Assembly: GCF_001027285.1 (NCBI RefSeq)
Contig: NZ_CP011509.1
Span: forward strand, 8,828,501 to 8,892,500
Direction of reading: 5' to 3'
Origin: Archangium gephyra
GTDB taxonomy: Bacteria; Myxococcota; Myxococcia; Myxococcales; Myxococcaceae
Length of the DNA: 64,000 nt
The position numbers and the translations under genes were made by a program. A model generated the notes under the pieces. It did not search any database and had not been told where the DNA came from. It saw nothing but the letters and a program-made list of their open reading frames with translations. Positions 27,040 to 34,886 of this stretch are shown piece by piece (position 1 is the stretch's first letter; the number at the start of each line of letters is the position of its first letter).

Positions 27040-28191
27040 ATGACTGCGCCCATGAAGTTCACCCCCGAGACCGTTTCCGCCGTTCCCGAGTCGAGCCATG
27101 CCGAGATGGTCAATGAGGTGAAGGACCGTTTCCGCTATGCGACCACCCGCTATATCAAGAACCTCATGGAGCAGTCCGACGCGGTGCGCAAGCAGTTCGC
27201 GCCCAGCTTCTATGAGTTGATGGATTTTGGCAAGGAACAGCCTTTCGAGGAAGGTAAAGACAACTCAGGCATCTATGGCCTGGAGCGCATCTACGAAGAT
27301 CGCGCTGTCATTACGCCCTACTTTGGCTGTGCTTCCTACTGTCGCTACTGTTTCAAGAAGACCCGCACCCTCGCCGGTGACAACAAGGTGATGGCGGAGG
27401 AGAACATCGACGCCGCGTTGGAGTATATCCGCGCGGATTCGCGCATCACGACGGCGCTGATCACCGGCGGAGATCCACTGGCCAAGCCCGCGCTGGTGTA
27501 CAAGATCCTGGAGCAGCTCTCGGCGATTCCTCACATCACCAAGATTCGCATTGGCAGCCGCCACATCCTGTTCCAGCCTGACAGGATCACCTCGGAGCTG
27601 GCCGAGCGCATCGCCAGCTACAACCGGGTTGATCCCGAGAAGCCCCTGGCCTCGAAGAATATCTCCGTCGGTGTCTCCATCAACCATGCCGACGAGCTGC
27701 AGCCGGAGGTGATCCGCGCGGTGCAGCAGTTCACCAAGCGCGGCGTGACGGTGCGCGGCCAGATGGTGCTGATGAAGGGAATCAACGACAACGTCGCCAC
27801 CCTGAAGAACCTGCTGGATCACTTCCTGGCCGTTGGCATCGTCCCCTACTACCTGTTCCACTGCATGGATGTGGTTGGCACCTACCACATGCGGACCAGC
27901 GTGCAGCGGGGGTTGGACATCCTGGCGCAGTTGGCCGAGTTCTCCGGGACCTACTCGGTGCCCTACGTCTACGTCACGCCCGTGGGCAAGCACCGCGTGG
28001 CGCCGGGCATGCAGCTGGACTACGAGGAGATCGACGGCAAGCGGTATATCCGCAGGAAGTCGCCCTACAAGGCCGAGCGCTTCCTGGCGTTCTCCGGCAA
28101 GAAGAGCCTGCCCGAGCTCCATGAGGTGGACGAGGACGGCTACATCGTGTCCCGTTACCTCGACGGCAACGACACCTATCTGCCTTACTGA
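27040..28191 (+). CDS. Radical SAM 2,3-aminomutase (lysine 2,3-aminomutase family)
   Basis: 383 residues, ATG 27040 behind GAGGAGG. The family moves an alpha-amino group to the beta carbon using SAM, a 4Fe-4S cluster and PLP. The cluster motif CASYCRYC (Cys97, 101, 104) and the ITGGDPL strand are intact. The PLP lysine, found in PGGGGK in lysine 2,3-aminomutase, is probably Lys317 in the divergent TPVGKHRV. Of the two Asp that hold the substrate amino group in the clostridial enzyme, the one in the CD-L segment may correspond to Asp277 (CMDVVG), while the Asp before the Gly-rich loop is missing (VYVTP). The substrate is therefore probably not lysine. An EF-P-modifying (EpmB) role is unlikely, because no epmA or efp is nearby. 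First gene of a four-gene operon with an ATP-grasp ligase and exporter. Confidence 0.87.
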   Translation: MTAPMKFTPETVSAVPESSHAEMVNEVKDRFRYATTRYIKNLMEQSDAVRKQFAPSFYELMDFGKEQPFEEGKDNSGIYGLERIYEDRAVITPYFGCASYCRYCFKKTRTLAGDNKVMAEENIDAALEYIRADSRITTALITGGDPLAKPALVYKILEQLSAIPHITKIRIGSRHILFQPDRITSELAERIASYNRVDPEKPLASKNISVGVSINHADELQPEVIRAVQQFTKRGVTVRGQMVLMKGINDNVATLKNLLDHFLAVGIVPYYLFHCMDVVGTYHMRTSVQRGLDILAQLAEFSGTYSVPYVYVTPVGKHRVAPGMQLDYEEIDGKRYIRRKSPYKAERFLAFSGKKSLPELHEVDEDGYIVSRYLDGNDTYLPY

Positions 28192-28205
28192 GCGAGAGCC
28201 CGGCC

Positions 28206-28249
28206 GCTGGCCACCCCGCCGCTCGAGAGAGACTGGCGGCGTGGCCAGC
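28206..28249 (+). other. Strong stem-loop between aminomutase and ATP-grasp genes
   Basis: GCTGGCCAC-C-CCGCC (28206-28220) pairs with GGCGG-C-GTGGCCAGC (28235-28249): 14 of 15 pairs with one C-C mismatch and a 14-base loop. It begins 14 bases after the aminomutase stop and ends 23 bases before the next ATG. There is no T-run. It may partly terminate or protect the upstream message, giving unequal expression of the two enzymes. Confidence 0.65.
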
Positions 28250-28272
28250 CGTCGCTTCAGCGAGAGACTCAC

Positions 28273-29604
28273 ATGCCCCAACCGACAATCATCCTTCTGG
28301 AGAAGTTCTCCTTCTATACGACCTGCGCGGTCGCCCGCCGAGCGGTGGACATGGGCTTCGCGGTGGTGGTCGTGGCGCCGAAGACCATCCCCGACCATCT
28401 GGCCTCGGATCAGCCGTTCGAGGTGGTTCGGATCGATGACTGGTCGTCCGCCAACCTGGGTGCCGTCTACCAGCAGCTGGCCAGCACTCGCAACGTCGTG
28501 GGCATCAACACCATCCTTGGCTTCTTCACGGGCCAGGGGCTGTTGGGCATGCAAGTCGCTGAACTGGCACGCAAGCATGGGTTGCCACACAACAACCCGG
28601 ATGCGCTGCTGCGTGCCAATAACAAATATTTGATGCGCGAGACCCTGCAGCAGGCGGGGGTCTATACCGTGCGTCATGCGCTGGCCGCCAACGAGGCGGA
28701 GCTCGATGAAGCGGTGCGCAAGGTGGGCTTCCCGCTGATCATCAAGCCCCTCGTCGGTGTGGGCTCCAGCTTCATCTCCCGCTGCACCACGCTGCAGCAG
28801 GCGCGCGAGGTGCTCCGGCACTACCTCGAGAACGTGCACAAGGGCTACTACGCGCACTTCTTCGCGGCCCATGAGTACCAGGATCCCCGCCAGGGCACGC
28901 GGCGCTTCAATCCCCTGGGCCAGGTGCTGGTGGAGGAGGCCATCGACGGCTGGGAGCTCAGCGTGGAGTTCGTCTGTACCGAGGACGCGGCCTACCCGGT
29001 CCTCATCCATGACAAGCTCGACGTCACGCAAGAGGCCTATTGCTCTTACGAGAATCTGCTGGTCACTCCGCCCGTGCGGCTGGATGAATCCATGCAGCAG
29101 CGCGTCCGGGATTACACTGTCGACGTCATCCGCAGTCTGGGATTGAAGAACTGCTTCTGCCACGTCGAGCTGCGCTACGACAGCCAGGGGCGTCCGAGCG
29201 TCATCGAGGTCAACCCGCGCATCGGAGGCATGCGGGTGAAGGACAGCTTCAAGACGCTCGCGAATGTCGACTACGCGGAGACGTTCATCCGGCAGACCGT
29301 GGGCCAGCCCGTCGCGAAGCCTGTCGTCACGAAGCCCGAGGGCCTGTACGGCATGATGGCCCTCTACCCACGCCGTGGAGGCGTGCTCCGGAGCATCACC
29401 GGGTTGGAGAAGGCGGCCGCCATTCCTGGCATGGTGGATATCGCTGGCTATGCCAAGCCTGGAGAGCGCGTCGGCGGTGACTACGAAGAGGTGTTCGTGG
29501 TGGATGCCTGGTTCAAGGGCAACTCGGTGGCCGACATCCAACGCATCAATGAGCAGATCCGGGCGATGGTGGAGGTGGATGTGGAGGTGGACGTTGTCGC
29601 CTGA
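28273..29604 (+). CDS. ATP-grasp carboxylate-amine ligase-like protein
   Basis: 443 residues. ATP-grasp enzymes activate a carboxylate as acyl phosphate and couple it to an amine or thiol. A pre-ATP-grasp domain (1-115) is followed by the lid strand VGFPLIIKPLVGVGSSFISR (about 155), QVLVEEAIDGWELSVEFVC (about 215), and the metal-binding HVELRYDSQGRPSVIEVNPRIGG (about 300). The architecture is that of single-chain amino-acid ligases (dipeptide synthases such as BacD) and carbamoyl-phosphate-synthase-like proteins of the BL00027 type. Beside an aminomutase and an exporter, the likely job is to condense the beta-amino acid with a second amino acid (inference). The specific substrates cannot be read from sequence. 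Confidence 0.83.
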   Translation: MPQPTIILLEKFSFYTTCAVARRAVDMGFAVVVVAPKTIPDHLASDQPFEVVRIDDWSSANLGAVYQQLASTRNVVGINTILGFFTGQGLLGMQVAELARKHGLPHNNPDALLRANNKYLMRETLQQAGVYTVRHALAANEAELDEAVRKVGFPLIIKPLVGVGSSFISRCTTLQQAREVLRHYLENVHKGYYAHFFAAHEYQDPRQGTRRFNPLGQVLVEEAIDGWELSVEFVCTEDAAYPVLIHDKLDVTQEAYCSYENLLVTPPVRLDESMQQRVRDYTVDVIRSLGLKNCFCHVELRYDSQGRPSVIEVNPRIGGMRVKDSFKTLANVDYAETFIRQTVGQPVAKPVVTKPEGLYGMMALYPRRGGVLRSITGLEKAAAIPGMVDIAGYAKPGERVGGDYEEVFVVDAWFKGNSVADIQRINEQIRAMVEVDVEVDVVA

Positions 29605-30847
29605 ATCAACCAGCGCCACTCCGCCGGCCTCCAATGCCGTGCTGCTGGTGTCGGCCCGCTTCGTCTCCGACGTGGGGGCCTTCCTCAACATGGTGGCGCT
29701 GTCCACGTACATCTACCTGCAGAGCCGCAATGCCATCATGGTGGGGATATTCCTCGCCTGCCGCGTCAGCGGCGGCATTGCCGCCAGCCTGATGGGAACG
29801 GTGTTCTTCCGCCGCTTCCCCGGCCGCGCTCCGCTCGTGGTGCTCGACTTCATCCGTGCCAGCGCCATTGCCCTGTTGCTCCTGGTGCCCTCGGAACTGC
29901 ACGTCCCCCTGCTGCCCTTCATCGCCCTGGCACTGGGGTTGTGTAACTCGCTGTTCTCCATTGGCCTCAACAGCCAGTTGCCCAGGCTGGTGCGCAAAGA
30001 GCTGCTCATGCGGGTGAATGCCTGGCTGACGTCCGTGGCGTCGCTGGGCATGGTGCTGGGCAGTCTGACCTCCGGTCTGCTCATCGCCCTGGCCAGCTAT
30101 CAGGCCGTCTTCGCCGTCAATGTGCTGACCTACGTGGTGGCGGGCCTGCTCATCCTCCCGTTGCGCAGTGAGGGGGGCGTGGTGGGCGGCCGGAGCGGCG
30201 CGAGCACCGGCTATCTGGACGAGTGGCGGCAGCTGCGCCTGGGCCTGCGGGAGCTGCCGGTCCTGGCCTCCATGCTGGTGGTGACGATGTTCGACACCCT
30301 GGGGAGCGCCGCGCACAACGTGGGCTTCCCGGTGCTCGCCAAGCTGATTGACGCGGAGGGTGCCGCCCGGGTGATGGGCTTCCTGCTGGCCTGCTGGGCC
30401 ACGGGCAAGTTCACCGGAGCCCGCCTGGCCAGTACCCTCGGCCGGCGCGCCCCTCAACCGGAGCCCTTGTTGGAGCGGATGTTCTTTGTCGGGGTGGTGC
30501 TGATGTCCGCCGGCTTCATCCTCTGTTTCCGCCAGGACCGTCTGGCGCTGCTCCTGCCCTTCGCCGCGTTGGCGGGGTTGGGCGACGGGCTGGCCGAGGT
30601 GTCGCTGGTGTCCCGCGCCCAGCGGACGAGTGACTCGCTGCGGCTGCCCATCTTCAGCCTGCTCACCCTCTTGCAGATGGTGGGGTTTGGTATTGGCATG
30701 CTGATCTCCGCGCCGTTCTTCGAGTGGCTGCACCCGGCGGGGGTGGTTTCGCTGTTCCACGGCATGCCGCTGTTGGCGGTCGCGATCATCTGCTTGCGCC
30801 TGTTCATGGCGGGGCGCCGTCCGAAGCTCGGCGTCGAAGCACCCTGA
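29579..30847 (+). CDS. MFS transporter, probable product exporter
   Basis: 422 residues from ATG 29579, inside the end of the ATP-grasp gene; a TTG at 29594 with GGAGG six bases upstream is an equally good start. About twelve membrane segments, beginning NAVLLVSARFVSDVGAFLNMVALSTYIY, with the loop VFFRRFPGRAPLVVLDFIRASAIALLL typical of the MFS group that includes enterobactin/macrolide-type exporters (MFS_3). Overlap with the ligase gene means coupled expression and suggests export of the ligase product. The stop overlaps the next start (TGATG). Confidence 0.85.
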   Translation: MWRWTLSPESTSATPPASNAVLLVSARFVSDVGAFLNMVALSTYIYLQSRNAIMVGIFLACRVSGGIAASLMGTVFFRRFPGRAPLVVLDFIRASAIALLLLVPSELHVPLLPFIALALGLCNSLFSIGLNSQLPRLVRKELLMRVNAWLTSVASLGMVLGSLTSGLLIALASYQAVFAVNVLTYVVAGLLILPLRSEGGVVGGRSGASTGYLDEWRQLRLGLRELPVLASMLVVTMFDTLGSAAHNVGFPVLAKLIDAEGAARVMGFLLACWATGKFTGARLASTLGRRAPQPEPLLERMFFVGVVLMSAGFILCFRQDRLALLLPFAALAGLGDGLAEVSLVSRAQRTSDSLRLPIFSLLTLLQMVGFGIGMLISAPFFEWLHPAGVVSLFHGMPLLAVAIICLRLFMAGRRPKLGVEAP

Positions 30848-33441
30848 TGCGTTGGGCGTCCAGAGAAGGAATCAAGACAGTGTCAAGGCTCGCGGGAATG
30901 ATGGCGGCGTTGGCGGCCTTGGCGGCCTTGCCCGCGCTGGCGGCGGCGGAGGGGCCTGGAGTGGGGCAGTTCCTCCAGGCCACTCACACCACGGCGCGGA
31001 TCCAGGCGGATGGGAAGTTGGACGAGCCCGCCTGGCAGCAAGCGCCGGTATTCGATGCCTTCGTGCAGACCTTCCCCCTGGCCAATACCGCTCCGTCCCA
31101 GCGCACGCAGATGCGTGTCCTGTACGACGAGAACAATGTCTACTTTGGCTTCCACCTCCAGGACTCGCACCCGGAGCAGATCATCCGCAAGCTGGGGCGG
31201 AGGGATCAGCCGCCCGACTCGGACGCCATCCAGGTCGTCATCGACTCCGCGCATGACCATCGCACCGGCTACGCCTTCAAGGTGACCGCGGGCGGGGTGC
31301 AGGCGGACTCGCTCCTGTTCCAGGACAACAAGGAGACGCTGGAATGGGATGCCGTCTGGGACGGCGCCGCCGCCATGGCCCCCGACGGCTGGACGGCGGA
31401 GATCATCATCCCCTTGCGGATCCTCCGTTACCCGTCCGCCCCCGTGCAGACGTGGGGCTTCGCCGCCCAGCGCACCATCGCCCGGATCCACGAGGAGAGC
31501 CTCTCGGTCTTCATCCCGCGCGACGCCAACGGCAGGGTGTCGCGGCTGGGCCACCTCACCGGGCTGGAGCAGCTCCAGAGTACGCGGCGTCTGGAGCTCA
31601 CGCCCTACCTCGCGACCCGCATGGTGATGCGGCCGCAGTTCTCGGATGCCACCCTCCCCGAGCCACGCCTGCTGGATCCCTCCGCGGATCTCGGCGTGGA
31701 CGTGAAGGCCGCGCTCAGCTCGGATCTGACGCTCAACGCCACCATCAACCCGGACTTCGGACAGGTGGAGGCGGATCAGATCATCCTCAACCTCTCCACC
31801 TTCGAGCAGTACTTCCCGGAGAAGCGGCCCTTCTTCACCCAGGGGATGGATCTGTTCCAGCCCGTGCTGGGCACGGATTCGCCGCACCAGCTCTTCTACT
31901 CGAGACGGATCGGCCTGGACGCGCCCATCCTGGGAGCGGCGAAGCTGACGGGGACGGTGGGCAAGGGGCTGGACGTGGGCTTCCTGGACGTGCTCGTGGC
32001 GGGCGCGCAACGGAACAACACGGACGAGGCGCGGCCGGACCGCAGCGTCCGGTTCAATCTGACGCGGCCGCTGCATCTGGGCCCGGACCATGAGCTGCCC
32101 GCCACCCTGCCGGTGCCGGAGAATTACTTCGTGGGCGTGGTGCGCGGCGCGGTAGGCGCCAACTCCACCGTGGGGGCGCGCGTCAGCTCGGCGGTGCCCC
32201 TCACCAGCCTTTGCACCGAGGCGGAGGCCGCCCTGCCCGTCCCGCCGCCCGCGTGCGCCGCTCAAGGCGGCAACGCCGCCGCGGTGGACTGGGATCTCCA
32301 CACCGCGGACGGCACCTGGGCGGTCCAGGGGCAGCTGGAGGGCTCCCAGGTGGTGGGTGGGCCTCCCTCACGAACGCTGCGAGACGGTGTCGTGCTGGAG
32401 CGAGGGGCAGGCGGCTTCGGCGGCTACGTCGCCGCCGGGAAGCTGGGCGGCGAGCCGTTCCGCTTCGACGTCAACTACCGCTACGCCTCGCCCACGTTGG
32501 ATCTCAACGCGGTGGGGTTCCTCCGCAGCCAGAACCAGCAGATCGCCGGACTGGGATTGCACTACACGCGGCCCAATGGAATGGCCGGGCTCCACCGCTT
32601 CGACGTGGACTTCACCGCGTCGCAGTCCTGGACCACGGATGAGCGGCTCCTCCCGCGCAACGGGTCGGCGGTCCTCAACGTCCGCGGCGTCTTCCCGGGC
32701 TGGTACACCCTGGGCACCGAGCTGGGCTTTACCTCGCTCGGGTATGACGTGCGGGAGATCTCCGGGACGGGCCTCGGCTTCTACCGCCGGCCGGAGCTCT
32801 ACCTGGCGCTCCTGTGGAACACGGACGAGAGCAAGTCCTTCATCGTGAACAGCTTCGCGGCCGTCGGCTTCAACAAGCAGATGGATGGCAGCGTGAAGCT
32901 GGGCTACGGCTCCACCGTGAGCGCCATCTTCCGGCCGAATGACTGGCTGGAGACGCGGCTGAGCCTCAACGTGGACCGCACCGTGCATGGGCCTCGCTAC
33001 CTGGAGCCCGGAGAGGCGGAGCAATACTTCTTCGGAGATCTGCGCTCGGAGTTTGCCTCGATCACCCTGCGGCAGCAGTGGGTGGTCACCCCGAAGCTGA
33101 CGCTCCAGGCGTACGCGCAGCTCTTCACGGATTTCGGCCGCTACGGCACCTTCTACGAGGCCCGCTCCAATGGCACGACCATCCGGGTGGACAGGGATCT
33201 GGTGCCCACCAGCTATGTGGGCCCTACCGGCTTCCACGACGCGGCGCTGAACTTGAACCTAGTGCTGCGCTGGGAGTACCGGCTGGGCTCCACCCTGTTC
33301 TTCGTCTACAGCCGCTCGCAGCACGAGGGCCCCTACCCCAGGGGCGTCACGCCGCCCGCGACACTCCTGCCGGGCAATCTCCTCTCGGGGCCAGCCAACG
33401 ACGCCTTGCTCGTCAAGTGGTCCTATTGGTGGAGCGTCTGA
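30847..33441 (+). CDS. DUF5916-type protein with N-terminal carbohydrate-binding-like domain
   Basis: 864 residues from ATG 30847, which overlaps the transporter stop. The signal peptide (MMAALAALAALPALAAA) is cleaved near residue 35. Residues about 45-230 form a CBM9-like sandwich (ARIQADGKLDEPAWQQAPVF, VYFGFHLQDSHP, DSDAIQVVIDSAHDH). The remainder matches DUF5916: ATINPDFGQVEADQIILNLSTFEQYFPEKRPFF and a long C-terminal part with alternating polar/aromatic strands ending in WSYWWSV, as expected of an outer-membrane beta-barrel. Function of the family is not known. Here it could carry the exported product across the outer membrane or bind it (inference). Confidence 0.82.
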   Translation: MRWASREGIKTVSRLAGMMAALAALAALPALAAAEGPGVGQFLQATHTTARIQADGKLDEPAWQQAPVFDAFVQTFPLANTAPSQRTQMRVLYDENNVYFGFHLQDSHPEQIIRKLGRRDQPPDSDAIQVVIDSAHDHRTGYAFKVTAGGVQADSLLFQDNKETLEWDAVWDGAAAMAPDGWTAEIIIPLRILRYPSAPVQTWGFAAQRTIARIHEESLSVFIPRDANGRVSRLGHLTGLEQLQSTRRLELTPYLATRMVMRPQFSDATLPEPRLLDPSADLGVDVKAALSSDLTLNATINPDFGQVEADQIILNLSTFEQYFPEKRPFFTQGMDLFQPVLGTDSPHQLFYSRRIGLDAPILGAAKLTGTVGKGLDVGFLDVLVAGAQRNNTDEARPDRSVRFNLTRPLHLGPDHELPATLPVPENYFVGVVRGAVGANSTVGARVSSAVPLTSLCTEAEAALPVPPPACAAQGGNAAAVDWDLHTADGTWAVQGQLEGSQVVGGPPSRTLRDGVVLERGAGGFGGYVAAGKLGGEPFRFDVNYRYASPTLDLNAVGFLRSQNQQIAGLGLHYTRPNGMAGLHRFDVDFTASQSWTTDERLLPRNGSAVLNVRGVFPGWYTLGTELGFTSLGYDVREISGTGLGFYRRPELYLALLWNTDESKSFIVNSFAAVGFNKQMDGSVKLGYGSTVSAIFRPNDWLETRLSLNVDRTVHGPRYLEPGEAEQYFFGDLRSEFASITLRQQWVVTPKLTLQAYAQLFTDFGRYGTFYEARSNGTTIRVDRDLVPTSYVGPTGFHDAALNLNLVLRWEYRLGSTLFFVYSRSQHEGPYPRGVTPPATLLPGNLLSGPANDALLVKWSYWWSV

Positions 33442-33484
33442 GCCCTTCGCTGCGCAGCCGCATGCCGCGCTGGGCCGCGCGCCG

Positions 33485-33886
33485 CTAGATTTCGCCCCGC
33501 AGCAGCCGCGTCACCTGCAACGCGAGCGGACGCACCTCGTCCAGGTCGATGAGCCGCTCGCTTCCCTCGAACAGCTCACTGTCCGCGTGATCGAAGCCCC
33601 GGGGCCGGGGGCGCTCCACCTTCCCGGTCTTCCGCGCGACGGACTCGCAGCAGTCGATGACGAGCTTCTGGGTGGGCGCGTCGGCCACGTACAGGTCCAG
33701 GCCGAGATCGTGCTTCCCCGTGAGGATGACGTACGCCTGGAGCGTCCAGTGCTCCCAGAGCTCCGCCTGCTTCCGGCGCAGCCCCCGCGCCTCCAGCTCC
33801 ACCAGCAACAACGCGAGCAGGTCACGGATGGAGCTGTCGCTGTCCCAGATACCCTTGCCACCGAACTCGATGAAGCTGCTCGCCAC
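33485..33886 (-). CDS. Hypothetical protein
   Basis: 133 residues from GTG 33886, with AGGAGG six bases upstream, which fixes the start and frame. Soluble alpha/beta protein rich in acidic residues, without signal or membrane segment. Notable stretches: DSSIRDLLALLLVELEARG, LTGKHDLGLDLYVADAPTQKL and DLDEVRPLALQVTRLL. I do not recognise a family. It follows the exonuclease III gene in the same direction but is separated from it by a terminator-like hairpin. Confidence 0.6.
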   Translation of the reverse strand: MASSFIEFGGKGIWDSDSSIRDLLALLLVELEARGLRRKQAELWEHWTLQAYVILTGKHDLGLDLYVADAPTQKLVIDCCESVARKTGKVERPRPRGFDHADSELFEGSERLIDLDEVRPLALQVTRLLRGEI

Positions 33887-33905
33887 CGCATTCCTCCTGA
33901 TGCAA

Positions 33906-33942
33906 ACGGGCGGGCGGGGAGCGCTCGTTGCCCCCCGCCCGT
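33906..33942 (-). terminator. Probable terminator after exonuclease III gene
   Basis: ACGGGCGGG (33906-33914) pairs with CCCGCCCGT (33934-33942), with further G-C pairing possible inward. Read on the minus strand the stem is followed by TTTGC. It begins a few bases after the xthA stop. Confidence 0.6.
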
Positions 33943-33949
33943 GCGCTAC

Positions 33950-34756
33950 TTACTTCTTGTTCAGCCGGATCCAGACCGGCGCGTGGTCGCTGGGCTTCTC
34001 GCGGCCGCGGTACTCGGCATCCACTTCGGCCGCGGCCAGGCGCGGCACCAGGGAGGGCGTGAGCAGCAGGAAGTCCATGCGGAAGCCCGCATTGCGGCGG
34101 AACGCGGCTTCGTTCACCCAGAAGGTGTACACGCGCTTCTTCGGGTGCAGCTGCCGCGTGGCATCGATCCAGCCCTGCGAAAGCAGGCGCGCGTACTTCT
34201 CGCGCGTCTCGGGCTGCAGCACCGCGTCGAAGCGCCACGTCCCCGCGTTGTAGATGTCGTTGTTGGTCGGCACCACGTTGAAGTCGCCCGCCAGGATCAC
34301 CGGGACGCCCGAGTCCATCAACGTCTGCGTGTGTTTGATCAGCCGCTCCATCCAGCGCTGCTTGTAATCGAAGTTGGGGCTCGGCACCGGGTTGCCATTG
34401 GGCAGGTACACCGACGCGATGCGCAGGCCGTGGAGGTCGGCCTCGAGGTAGCGCGCCGCCACGTCTTCGGGGTCACCGGGCAAGCCGCGCCGCACTTCGA
34501 CGGGCGTTTCGCCACGTGCGAGGATCGCCACGCCATGGTGCGAAGGCTGCCCGTGCCAGATGGCGCGGTAGCCTGCATCCTCGATCGCCTTGGCGGGGAA
34601 GGTCGCATCCCCTGTCTTGATCTCCTGCAGGCAGGCGACATCGGGCTGCGTCTCCGCCAGCCACTCCAGCAGGCGTGGCAGGCGGCCCTTGACTCCATTG
34701 ACGTTGAAGGTGGCGATCTTCAAGAAGGGCTTCCGGCGCAAGGCAGCGCGCATCAT
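33950..34756 (-). CDS. xthA: Exodeoxyribonuclease III (XthA)
   Basis: 268 residues from ATG 34756, chosen because GGGGAGG lies seven bases upstream and the length equals E. coli Xth (268). It is an AP endonuclease and 3'-5' exonuclease in base excision repair. Motifs: FNVNGVKGRLPRLLEWL, CLQEIKTGD (catalytic Glu), VILAGDFNVVPTNNDIYN, RMDFLLLTPSL, PSDHAPVWI (catalytic Asp-His). Divergent from the MFS gene at 34887. Confidence 0.95.
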   Translation of the reverse strand: MMRAALRRKPFLKIATFNVNGVKGRLPRLLEWLAETQPDVACLQEIKTGDATFPAKAIEDAGYRAIWHGQPSHHGVAILARGETPVEVRRGLPGDPEDVAARYLEADLHGLRIASVYLPNGNPVPSPNFDYKQRWMERLIKHTQTLMDSGVPVILAGDFNVVPTNNDIYNAGTWRFDAVLQPETREKYARLLSQGWIDATRQLHPKKRVYTFWVNEAAFRRNAGFRMDFLLLTPSLVPRLAAAEVDAEYRGREKPSDHAPVWIRLNKK

Positions 34757-34886
34757 AGGCCACCTCCCCACCCCTCCCCTCGGGAGGCAGCAGGCGATGG
34801 GCCACGGCTGCTCGTCACTCAACACCCCATCGTCACGGGAGAAGTGGACTGACGCGGCCCGGTGGCTTCGGCTAAAGCGCCCGCTC

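Noticed and set aside
27040-28191. EF-P lysine-modifying enzyme EpmB
   Set aside because: No epmA or efp gene nearby, the Gly-rich PLP loop of EpmB is absent, and the gene is embedded with a ligase and an exporter.
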